From assembly GCA_935421135.1 (NCBI GenBank), contig OW285194.1, positions 4,552,876 through 4,616,875 on the forward strand: a stretch of 64,000 nucleotides of DNA, in the 5' to 3' direction. This stretch comes from Bugulina stolonifera (taxonomy: Eukaryota > Bryozoa > Gymnolaemata > Cheilostomatida > Bugulidae). The notes below the pieces were generated by a model. That model searched no databases. It had not been told where the DNA came from and worked only from the letters and a program-made list of their open reading frames with translations. Positions 22,669 through 33,014 of the stretch are shown here, in pieces; the stretch's first letter is position 1, and each line of letters begins with the position of its first letter. Made by a program: the position numbers and the translations under genes.

Positions 22669-24840
22669 GTGGTCTGGGGTGGAAGACTGACCGCAAACGT
22701 ATCTGAAAGAAGTCTGGAATTTGTTCTGCCTATATGTGAGGGGAATTTCTTCGAAGGGCGCACTCATAGAGTAATTACTATGCGGAGCACTAGTTTCCGC
22801 TCAATCGCACGTTGTTTTCAGACATTTTGGATTGAGACAAACTTTTGTTATCCCATGGGATTCACTGGTTACAAAGCCAAACTCTGTGATTGCGTACTAC
22901 CTACCTTGCAAGAAGAAATTGACCCTGATGGTGAGTTGTGGGACGAGCTGGCTTCTCTGCAGCTTTACAAGTCGTTGGACGACTCTAGGTTAGAGACAGT
23001 CTGATGTATTGTTGGATTCTTCCATTGAAACTCAGGCTGTTGACTTGAACACTCCTACTATGCCAGGCCAGGTTCTCAGGTGGTATGTAAGATTGTCAGC
23101 AGTCCGATTTTGGCTGATATTCCAACTCAGATTGTCTCTGGAGGCTTTACTGCTGACGACTTGGCAAAAGCATCAAAGGGGGGCAATCAACATTAGGCCT
23201 GGGTCAGTTTCTACCACTGTAGTAGACTGGGCTCCCGCTCAAAAGTCAGTAGGCATGATCAACGAAGAGGCTATGCCTCCTATTGGTCATCCACCGCTGA
23301 CGGATGAGTTGGGATTTGTCCAGTTGAAAAAGCAGCGAATGATAGCATCTGATCCTGTGCTTGTAGATTCAGCAAGTCCTATGGAGATTTCTATGGATGA
23401 TAAGGGTCAGTGTGGTGCTGGCCGTCCAGAGGAGGCAGAGAGGGAGATGACTCTGGATGTGGAGCGGAGAGCGGCTGAGTCAACGGCTCCTCCGGTGGTG
23501 GATTCTGCCACTACTGCGAGGACGTCGGGTCGCCCGGAGTCATCGGTACCAGCGGAGGGCCTGTCGAGTAGTGGGGGGTTAGTTCCTGCCACCCTGCCGC
23601 CCGTGCAGGTGGTGGTAGAACAGCTACATCTCACGCTTGATCAGGTCAAGGAGCTGCGGGCTAAACTCATACCAGATCAGTGGCTATCATCTGGCACTCG
23701 AAAGATGGTAGTTATCTGTATGGGGCCTCAGGGAAATCAAGGCATTGTACCATATGCCTCTTTCCTGGGACAGCAAAGTGAGTGCGGACCCACATCCTGC
23801 AGCACGTAGCACGTTGTTACTGTGGCTGCAGGTATGAACATGTGTCTCGTGACGCTGTCTGGAGCCACCAGAACCGCAGCAAGAAGCAGAAGAGATGTAG
23901 CCAGGCTGGGGTGATATACAGAGTGGACATAGCCTCTTTTCCCGCTTTCGAGAAAACAATGGGATGGCCTGTGGCCCTCTCCTGGAAGGTCCCAGTGTCC
24001 TTTCTGCTGGGATCTGATGGTCGTAAGACCAAACCAGAGACTGTCATCTCTTCTCTCCCTGCCACTGATGGAGAGGGGAGATAGCCCAGCCCCCGGTCGT
24101 GGTGCACGACTGTCTACCTGGCATCCGGAGTCGGTGCCCGCTGCTTTGATGGTATCAGGAAAGGTGGAGCCTATAGCTAGCCAGCCTACCTTGTCACCAG
24201 CAGCCCTAGTGACGAATCCAGTGGAAGAGCCGGCTGTGCAGATTACTACGCAAGACATGGTGTTAGATGAAACAATATAGCAGGCATTCCCTGTTAGAGC
24301 CAAAGCAACTACGCTGCTCGTATCCAGCCAGGAAGGATGTCAGAGGATGGAGGTCAAACTTACACCTGTCTCCCCTGTCAGACAATAGCTGGTGCCTTCA
24401 AAATCCGCCACTAGGCAATCCCCGAGGCTAGACGGTCCTCCTTGAACAGAGGTAGATGACAACAGAGGAGCCCCACATCTAGTAGTTCATGAAAAAGGCG
24501 TACTTCTTCTCCCAGACGCCAACCTAGACGTCCATCAGCCGACAGAAGGTCCCAAACAGGAGCCCTGTACTACCAGCCCATGTTGACAAGGAGCTTGATC
24601 GTCAACTCACACTGGAACCATATTCCTTTGGGTGTGATCAGAGAGTAAGAGATGCTCTGGCCTGCTACGCCGATACCTGAGATCCACTGACCGAGTAATT
24701 AATCCCCTCCAGAGTAAGAGATAAGGTACCAATGGCGTTCCCAGGAACCATGTTACTGAGGAGCTCCGCCGGGCTAAGAGGGAAAAGACGTTATACCAGA
24801 AACTCCCGCAAGAGCTTCCCTAACCTGACACTTGAGTATA
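22669..24840 (+). pseudogene. family B third coding block with decayed Cys/His module
   Basis: Several overlapping frames cover the region. The segment at 22,669-23,004 (ICEGNFFEGRTHRVITMR, GFTGYKAKLCDC) is unrecognised. The segment at 23,009-23,809 is Pro/Ser/Val-rich. From 23,785 the peptide THILQHVARCYCGC then HVSRDAVWSH matches the module in the family A gag (C-terminal region, 35,325-35,470) and in the 44-47 kb gene. Near 24,770 RRAKREKTLYQKL resembles the family A C-terminal end. So family B once encoded a product like the A protein, on separate or frameshifted frames. Confidence 0.65.
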
Positions 24841-25015
24841 TATGTCTATCATGGCTCTGCATTTAGTTATAAGCGTATATGGTTATTCTTGCATTCAGTT
24901 ACCCGGTAATATTATGTGTATAATTACTTATTTTTTATGTGCAATTAATTGGATTTGTCTCATCGTGGGACTCTATAGTCGTGTAGTTCCTCCCTAGTAG
25001 TTATTAACCTATTAA

Positions 25016-26703
25016 GGTTATGTAACTGGGGTCTGAATTTTCTTTCGAAATTTTTCCCACATATTTAACCATGTCTGAAATGGCCTGGACAGCTTTCAGT
25101 GTTAGCATTAAGTCACATGACGCAACGTTACAGGGGGTCAAAGGCCGAAAACAGCGCTATGAAGTTTGCCTGCTGTTACTGGAATAATTTATTTTTCAGT
25201 TAAATTATTGCATAATATTGTTAAATATGCATGAATGTTTACCTAAGCTGGTGTTATGAAGAGATAAAATAAAATAATGGCCTCCTAGAACTTTTTCTTA
25301 TACTGGCGTTTTGCCTGTAAAACCTTATCCAAGTTTTGTCTTATTTGTAGAAAAAATTCTTTTCCATAAGGTAAACTAGCATGTGCAGGTGTTTCTATAA
25401 GTGTTTAGGAACAGGTATGATAGTATTAGACTGCAGGGCAAGCATATCACGTGAAGTTATCCCCTCTTGATTTTGGCCAATTTACGTTGCGTTATTCACA
25501 TTACTTTGGCGTCAACTATCTCACTTCACTTTGCAGTAGTAGCCAATTTATTAATAGTTTTAGCTCAATTGAAGCATGAAGAAGCGGGCTTGTCTTTGAT
25601 TAGTTATTTGACTTTGTGGATGCTTCAAAAACTCTGGGAAATCCCTTTTTTGAACCACTATCATAATTAAAATTAGCAACTTTTGGCGTCAACTACAGCG
25701 AAATAGAGCAGCATTTGCTCAGATATCTAACCAAATTCATTTTCAGCAAGCTTTCATTATGGGGGCTACATATAAACAAATCCTTAATAAATCAAATAAA
25801 GCTCTTAATAAAGTAGATTTAAAATACTTGTTCAAATTTGAGAAAATAAAATATTAATTTGCTAATTTAATTTGACATGCAGCTATTTAAAAGAAGCTCT
25901 ACACTTTAAAAGGTTTTATAGTACTGGTGGAATGATATTCCATTGCAATGTTACTAAATATTGAACATCCACTCATCCTAATGCTGCTAACTGGCTTAAA
26001 AACGATCAACTTTTCTATTTCTTATAGCCATTTTGTTTTTATGAATGAAGGTAGGCGGAGCTTCCGGAACCTGTCAGTTGCTTAGCAGCAAGGTTTTCCC
26101 TTAATTAAAAGGTGGGATAACTCCTAGTAAACTGCGCATATACAAGCCATTTAGACCACCACAGAGCAGCACACTGTACATGTAATTATTCAAATATGAG
26201 ATCTAGGATCCAATCATTGTATTTTTTGCATATTTTGTTTTGTGTTGGCTTTTAGACTGCCACTAGCTGCTGCTAAACAACCCAACAAACATATCTAGTA
26301 GAATAACTGCACTTATTATTTCCTAGAATAGTGGATATATGTATTTTATAAGAATATACACCACACATATGTTTTGCATGGGATATTACATATACATAAA
26401 CAGAAAAAAGCTTGTTAAAACATGCATTATATGTTAGCCATACACCATGTAGTACTATGTCAATGCTATTGATCATTCTTCTGCATCTGTAACATTGTGT
26501 CATACCTTCACGACGGAGTTCCCTGTCTAGGCATTTCATTCATAAAATTGGAGCTGTAGTAAACGGACCCCAAAATTACTATGGGCCATAATTTAAAAAA
26601 TATTTCTTAGACCTTCCCAATTTTTTTCTTATGCCTTTCCAGGTCGTAATGCCTATATAGTGTTAAAAGGAATTTTATTTTTGAGAACCCCAGTTACATA
26701 ACC
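25016..26703. mobile_element. 1.7-kb element with TTAA target duplication
   Basis: The ends GGTTATGTAACTGGGGT and ACCCCAGTTACATAACC are perfect inverted repeats, flanked by TTAA (25,012-25,015 and 26,704-26,707). A TTAA duplication is made by piggyBac and Kolobok transposons; the ends alone do not decide which. No transposase ORF is present. Confidence 0.85.
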
Positions 26704-26775
26704 TTAAGCTTGATCCTACTTGTCTCAAATTTATGAGTTAATTAGAGTCCCTGTGTCTATAATTAGAGGGGACTG

Positions 26776-27289
26776 TGTAATGGATAATCCCCGGTTCGTT
26801 CGCGCCTCGGCGACCCTTAGGGTCGTCGCTTCAAATATGCTAATATATAAGACTATTTTATACTGTTAATGCGTTTGATTGCATCTAAAGCATTTACAGT
26901 AATGTCTTATATACAGGGAATTATATAGTAGAGGACGGCTCTTAGTGTGGGTCACCCATTTCTTAACGGGATTGTGGTTAGTCGTCCGGAGCCCACCGGA
27001 ACTAACTGGTTGCCTTCTTTTACCTATAAAATAGACCACTTTGTTGTTATACAGTGCAATCAATCTTATACTTTCAAGGAGTAAGGATCATTCAATACAC
27101 TTATACTTATACTTATACTTACACTTACATTCCTGGCGTTGTGCTGAACACTAGTTAAGGCATAACAACACGCTTGAGGCCGTTGAGGCACATGGAGACT
27201 GCTGAGGCTAGGTAGCCGTATACTGCATTGCTCATTAGTTGTCAGTGTTTTGTGCACAAACCTCGGTTGTTTGGGGCACAAACACAACG
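26776..27289 (+). repeat. 3' LTR of family B
   Basis: This 514-bp copy is uninterrupted, starts TGTAATGG and ends CAACG where the 5' LTR ends CAACA. It is preceded by a polypurine tract. A short run of 'acttat' repeats occurs at 27,100-27,128, where the MITE inserted in the other LTR. Confidence 0.85.
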
Positions 27290-27594
27290 CTATTCAGATT
27301 GTCTGATGTTCAATTTACAAATTGCTAAAATATTGGTTAAGTATCTGTTGGCCCCGATAACGATTACACAATGGCAAACCTGTTGGTCTATCACGGTGTT
27401 TTACTCAAGAGTATGACATTCGTTAGCAAGTTCTAAAAGCATCGACTACAATACAATGGCAAGTTTTTTCCAATGTGTAGACTCTTGACCCTTTGCACAT
27501 CTACATATCTGGTCATGCTATGTGTATAATTTCAGGTTATACGCTAGTCGTTCTTAGATATACATGCATGTATGTGTAGTGTATAGGTAGTGTA

Positions 27595-27732
27595 CAGGCT
27601 TACCAAGTCTCCCTGATTCTGCAGGAGACTCCCTGACTTTCAACTAAAATTTTGGTACCCCACCCAAAATGGACCGCCCCCACCCAAATGTTAAATCTCC
27701 CTGATGTTTATCAGTGGAACTTGGCAAGCCTA
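27595..27732. mobile_element. 138-bp hAT-type MITE
   Basis: The ends CAGGCTTACCAAGT and ACTTGGCAAGCCTA form imperfect inverted repeats. The 8-bp flanks GTAGTGTA (27,587-27,594) and GCAGTGTA (27,733-27,740) differ at one position. Length of duplication and YAGG termini suit hAT. Confidence 0.75.
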
Positions 27733-27818
27733 GCAGTGTAGCTGTCATACTTACACATCAGTGTACAAATTGTATGTATTCAAGATGGAAGGAAGACCGA
27801 TAGAGTGATGTTACTTAC

Positions 27819-27897
27819 GTTCATATGTGAATATCAAGAAAAGCAGCAAACCCAAGGTAGACAGTAAAGTCATAGTCGTCAACATTTTGGCAGCCAT
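27819..27897 (-). CDS. signal-peptide exon of secreted-protein gene copy 2
   Basis: From the ATG at 27,897 the exon encodes MAAKMLTTMTLLSTLGLLLF then LIFTYE, a clear signal peptide, ending in phase 1 at donor gtaagt. An in-frame ATG lies three codons upstream, but the copy 1 paralogue starts at the same ATGGCT, so I use that. The exon pairs in phase with exon a' at 16,772. The intervening 11-kb intron is mainly the family B retrotransposon. Confidence 0.75.
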
Positions 27898-29456
27898 TAC
27901 ATGCATATTGAGCATTTTTCTGAAATGATAGTGTACAATGAGCCATCTGAGCCCGGCTGTACAAGGTGACAATACAGATGGCATAGTACTGTTGAGAAGC
28001 ATGTGGTCGTTCAATGTAAAATATACACACGTTGACGTTGAACACTATCTGCTTCCTGTTCTACATCTACGCCTACATCCAATGTTTCTAATGAGAAAGA
28101 ATGAACATAGAAACCAGCTAGGGCTTCTATAAACTTGAATATCTAACAGAAAATATAAAATAGAGGAAAAGCAGATGTTTTCGTAACTCACCACTAAGTA
28201 CAGATATACATGTAACTAAGCAGTCCGTTACCCAAGATGTCTGTGCTGTATGAAAAATATGAATGTCTCGTGAAAATACACGTAAGCCTAGATGGCGGTA
28301 GTGATGATTCACAATGAGTTTGCTAAGTAACTATAACCCATGTATTATATTAGGCTACATTATTGTGCAATTCAGGGAAAACTATTGTCATTGTGTAGTG
28401 AATATCCATAAACTTATGCTACCTAAGTTACCTACATGTATATGCTTTTATATGCTGCTCCCATGGTTTATACAATTAAATAATTTTAACAATTCATGTT
28501 CACCTATTTGTGTGTAATAAGTCATATTGCCCTACCTGTAGACTACCATCCTCTATGTACATGTCCATGTACATAAATTACTTGCTTAAGATGGCATGCG
28601 TACTAGATGTGCAAGTTACACATGTATAGTATAATAAAATATGTTGTATGTACATGTATACACAACGGAATATAAATAAGTGGAATTACTAAATTATCTA
28701 CATTGTAATTATCTACTATATACATTGCTAATCATTTTCCTTTTATCCATACTAAGAGACAGCAGAAGACTACTAATGTGAAGAAATATGTTGTAATTCA
28801 TCAAAATACTAGTCACACAGATGTACATGTATAGTACAAACTCATACCACAATATTAATAATTTAATTTTGTTACATTTATACACTTATGTGTACATCTA
28901 AAATACTGTAACCAAAGTTTATAGAACTAATAAGTTTTTCCACGGCTTTATACACCAATAGGATCGCGCGAAATCTGACCTAATAAGCGGCCTAGTTCAA
29001 AGTAGTTGAGCGTCAGCGAAAAATTACCGATGAACCAATGGAGTCTTCTCAAGATTGGCGAAAAAATTCCCCTGAGATTGACTAAAAGTACTTGTAATGC
29101 TAGCCTATTATTTTCAGAATACATAATGTTTATACTGATAGCATCAATAGAAGATGCAAGCATTTAGAAAAGCAGAAATATAGGAAAAAGGCCCAAAAAG
29201 TTCGAGCCATCCTACTAATCACGTGGTCTGGACTATTTATGCCTCGCGTAAACCAAAGAGGGTAAAAGTATGCTCTTTGCGCAGACTGTCAACTACTACT
29301 GCCGACCTATATTCCCATAGCCTAAGTGTCTGGCCACAGAATGGGCGCTCGTTAAAGTGCAACGGTTTGATAATTTTGGCGAGAGAACCACGGCAAATGA
29401 CTATGCGCATTGTTTGCTGGATAAACTTGGTATATAGAAACTTTGCTGTAACGGTA
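27898..29456. other. 5' flank of gene copy 2 and intergenic sequence
   Basis: No gene or repeat I can support. The promoter of copy 2 should lie here on the minus strand, but no clear TATA or initiator stands out. Confidence 0.4.
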
Positions 29457-30143
29457 AAATGTAACTCTAGCCCAGCCTCCCAACTACATTACACTTATTG
29501 TATACTTACATTGCATTACATTTGCTTGCACTGATTGTCTATGTGGTAGATTGTCACTTATATACCTATAATGTGCATTACTGAGCAACTCTGTCCTTTT
29601 TATACCCATGTAAAGAGGGCCGACCTCTCAGAATTGATATTGATATTGATTTTGTACATGAATTAGATGATTTTAAGCATCTTTTGTTGTACCCGACCTA
29701 TTTTCGGTCGGCCATTGGGCTTCCGGTCGCCATCTTGTTGTGCAATTTCTGGACGACACTACGTCATCTTTTTACGACACTACGTCGGCCTTTTTACCGA
29801 AACTTCCTCCGGAAGTTCTTATACTATATAAAGCACACTGTTTTTATGTTCATTGTCCTCAGTTGATGCTTGGATCTCAATAAAGACACATCTATACTAC
29901 TTATACAGAGACTTTCTCTTCGTAGATAGGTCGTTCCAGTTGTCAAGGCCTTCAACCTTGCCTCCCGAACCGCTTTCTAGGTCAGATCACTCTCTTTCTC
30001 AGTATAGTAAACAAGCATTGACTCGGGACCACATGGGTCGTCTTGAGTAGTCATTGGACTACTAGTACCTGTATTGATCTTTTATGTAATGAGAAGGCCT
30101 AGCACCACTCATAGTCTTGTCATTGCCCCAAAAAACCATTACA
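29457..30143 (+). mobile_element. LTR of family C, plus orientation
   Basis: It runs TGTAACGG to CCATTACA with the family's U3/R blocks, including AATAAA at 29,879-29,884, and is closest to 6,121-6,844. ATAC follows on the right but the left flank is TTGC, so no duplication is visible. It may be one end of a rearranged element. Confidence 0.8.
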
Positions 30144-31625
30144 ATACATGTATATATTTTAGATATACATGTGGTTGGTGATATAAACATTGATCTCAAT
30201 CCAAATAACAAAAGCTTTTCTGAGCAGGCAACAAAAACATATTTGAATACTTTAAGTAATCATGAATTTTTAAACCTCATTTCAAGTCCTACGAGATATG
30301 GTGATCACAAAGACAGCATGATAGATCACCTTGCTGTCAATAGATTTAAGCATGGTATCAAAACTTGTACAGTAGACTATTTGGTGGCAGATCACCAGCC
30401 ATGCATTGGTTCTATTGGAATTTCAACTCATGATTCAAAACTCAAGGCATCAGCTTTTTACACAAAAATAGATTACAAAGCTTTGAATGAAAAGATCCAA
30501 GATCAGGACTGGAGTAAAATTATTGACTTAAACAATAGCCAAAACTCTATGGAAAACTTTTTATCCACATTTCAAGCTATCTTGAAAGCTAGTAGCAACC
30601 TAATTACAGTCAAAACTCATAAACTAGATTTTAAACAACCTTGGATGACTACCAAGTTACTTTCGCTTACACAAGAGCGCACAAAACTCCACCGCAGGAT
30701 GAAAAATAAACCCTTTAATATTTTACTCAAGAATAAGTATCGCAAATTTAGAAATTATGTTTCAAATACAATCAAGTATGCCAAAAGAGATTATTTTGCA
30801 CAAAAATTTGAATCTTGCAAGAACAACACAAATGAGAAATGGAAATTCATCAATAAAATAATTACAAAAAAGGAGACAGACGAGAGTATTTCAATGATAA
30901 AAAATAATGATCTAGAGATCACAGATCCAACTGAGATGGTAGAAAATTTTAACCAGTTTTTTGTAAATATTGGATCAACACTTGCTGACAAATTACCTGA
31001 AACTTCCTGTGAATATGAAAGCTTTTTTGAAAGCGCCCCAGATAATCGGAGTTTTAAATTTAATGAAGTTAGTCCGTTGGAGATTCTATCTGTGATAAGT
31101 AAGCTTGAATCCAAAAAGGCCTCTGGTTTTGACTTGATTAGCACACGTGCCATAAAAGAAAATGCCCTTACCCTTTTGCCTGTGCTTGTTGAACTTGTAA
31201 ATCAAATCATTAAATCATCAGTATTTCCTGATAAACTCAAGATTGCTCGAGTCAAACCATTATTCAAGAAAGGCTCTAGAACTGACATGACAAATTTCCG
31301 CCCGATATCTATTTTAAGTGTAATTTCAAAGATTATTGAAAAAGTTTTATCCCAACAAATTCGAGAGCACCTTGAATTACATGATCTCTTAATAACTAAC
31401 CAATGCGGTTTCCGTCCATCAAAGAATTCAAGCCTTGCCATAAATGAATCTTTAGAACTTATTTATAAAAGATTAGATGCAAGCAGTGAAGCTCAGGCTG
31501 TTTTCTTAGATTTTTCAAAGGCGTTCGATACCATCAATCATGATATTCTTTTAGGTAAATTGCGTTTTTATAAATTTAGTGACGGTGCCATAAACCTGTT
31601 GAAATCATATTTGTCTAGCCGTATT
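30144..31625 (+). pseudogene. LINE ORF2, 5' half: endonuclease end and start of reverse transcriptase
   Basis: The open frame encodes the C-terminal part of an AP-type endonuclease (VVGDINIDLN, SSPTRYGD, DHLAVN, DHQPCIG). A linker and the first reverse-transcriptase blocks follow (ARVKPLFKKGS, NFRPISILSVISKIIEK, NQCGFRPSKNS and FLDFSKAFDTINHDIL, with the first catalytic Asp). It stops at LKSYLSSR, just before the block that normally leads to GVPQGS. The element is 5'-truncated next to the LTR. The rest of the RT is at 50,262. It looks like a CR1/Jockey-type LINE, but the clade is a guess. Confidence 0.88.
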
Positions 31626-32017
31626 GTAAGGACAAGAAATTAAATAAAAGTGAAAGTTTAATTTAAATTATTGGGAACATGAATTCAACTGCAGAACGGG
31701 TTGATAGTGAATATTATTACATTGTACACATTGATATGTTGCACTAGTCTGACAGGTCGCCTAGTATACATATGAGACAGAATAGAAGCCAGGAGTTGAC
31801 ATCATTAATGTTTCGTTTGCTATCTTATGAAGATTGTTCTTTGTAACAAAACAGGAGCTAATTTAATAAATATCTCGTTTGGAATTCTATGTCTTTGATC
31901 AAAAGAATTTATAATACATGTTTATGTCATTTGAGTTGTTTGACAGAAATGAAGAGTGACATTTCAGAATTGAAGACAATAGTAAGCTAGAATTGATGCC
32001 ATTGAGGTAAGGTGTAT
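31626..32017. other. sequence between the LINE break and the family A element
   Basis: AT-rich DNA with no LINE similarity. With 38,870-39,243 and 48,734-50,261 it would form a roughly 2.3-kb unit that split the LINE before the larger elements landed in it. Confidence 0.4.
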
Positions 32018-32680
32018 TGTGATGGTACGCCCAGTCGTATCTTACATCTGACACTCATTATTGTGTGCATACATGTATATATCTGCTTGTACTTTACTCT
32101 TATATTGTTGTATATGATTATATGATTATATCTAAGTCTTTTAATGCCTTTTATACCCATGTACAGAGGCCCGACCTCTCAGAATCCATTGATATTCATT
32201 TTGTACATGAATTGGACCATTATAAGCAACTTTTGTAGAACCCGACCTATTTTGGGTCGGCCGTCGGGCTTCCAGCGGCCATCTTGTTGCGCAACTTCCG
32301 GACGACCACACGTCGTCTTTTCCTGACGTCACGTCGGCTGGAAGTCCTTATACTATACAAAGGGCACTGTTTTACTGTTCATTGTCTCAGTCTTCACTTG
32401 GCTTTCAATAAAGACACATCTATACTTGATACAGGGACTTTCTCTTCCTTTTACTAGGTCATTCGCTTTGCGAACCGCCTACTAGGTCGAACTACTCTCT
32501 TTCATTGTATAGTCTGAAGGTCGGACTTGAGATCAGATGGGTCGTCTTTGGTAGTATTTGGGCTACTGAGACCACTCGATCTTTCATGTAATGCGAAGTC
32601 CTATTACCACTCATAGGCACTTCATTTCTGGGTCGATAGTCGTCCAAGGACGACCGCACCAAATCACAGAAACCATTACA
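32018..32680 (+). promoter_or_regulatory. 5' LTR of family A with promoter and poly(A) signals
   Basis: The LTR runs TGTGATGG to CCATTACA. Upstream of the TATA position (32,350) lie TTGCGCAA (32,288-32,295, a C/EBP-type palindrome), CTTCCGG (ETS-type) and TGACGTCA (32,324-32,331, a CRE). The TATA box reads 'actatacaaag' here and 'actatataaag' in the 3' LTR. AATAAA is at 32,407-32,412. The sites are motif matches; their use is inferred. Confidence 0.85.
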
Positions 32681-32681
32681 T

Positions 32682-32700
32682 TGGTGGCAGCGGTGGGATT
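32682..32700 (+). other. primer-binding site of family A
   Basis: TGGTGGCAGCGGTGGGATT starts one base after the LTR. It is complementary to the 3' end plus CCA that I know for animal tRNA-Leu(AAG), with 19 consecutive bases pairing. Confidence 0.85.
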
Positions 32701-33014
32701 CTAAGGTCGTACTCTTACGACACGAAGCGAAGGAAGGTGACCTCGGCCTCGGGTGACCGACCGACCTCATTCTTCAATACTTCGACGGCGATTAAGGACT
32801 CGGACCCGGGAACCTTGGATACGAGAAGGTGACAAACGCTAAAGTGCACCCATAATTCTCGTGGTTCCGCTGGATGTAGCCCGACCTACGCCGGATCTTC
32901 AATCAAAGACCGACCTCGGATCCAGAACAGATTGACGGTACTCAGTACGACCATTAGGCCGACACGGCCTAACAAACCAAAGCAGTTTTACTCACTACCC
33001 GACACCCTACCGAC

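Larger units (their letters stand above)
16983..27289 (+). mobile_element. LTR retrotransposon family B, decayed and multiply interrupted
   Basis: Both LTRs, a tRNA-Leu type primer-binding site, decayed gag and protease, a third coding block and a polypurine tract (agaggggactg, 26,765-26,775) occur in the order of a Ty3/Gypsy-like element. No reverse transcriptase, RNase H or integrase is readable. CTAT lies on both sides (16,979-16,982 and 27,290-27,293), supporting one insertion event. The element sits in intron 1 of gene copy 2, on the opposite strand to the gene. It has since received three DNA transposons (17,058-19,615, 19,884-20,568, 25,016-26,703). Confidence 0.85.

Noticed and set aside
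29450..30150. 4-bp duplication for the LTR at 29,457
   Set aside because: The left flank TTGC does not match ATAC on the right.
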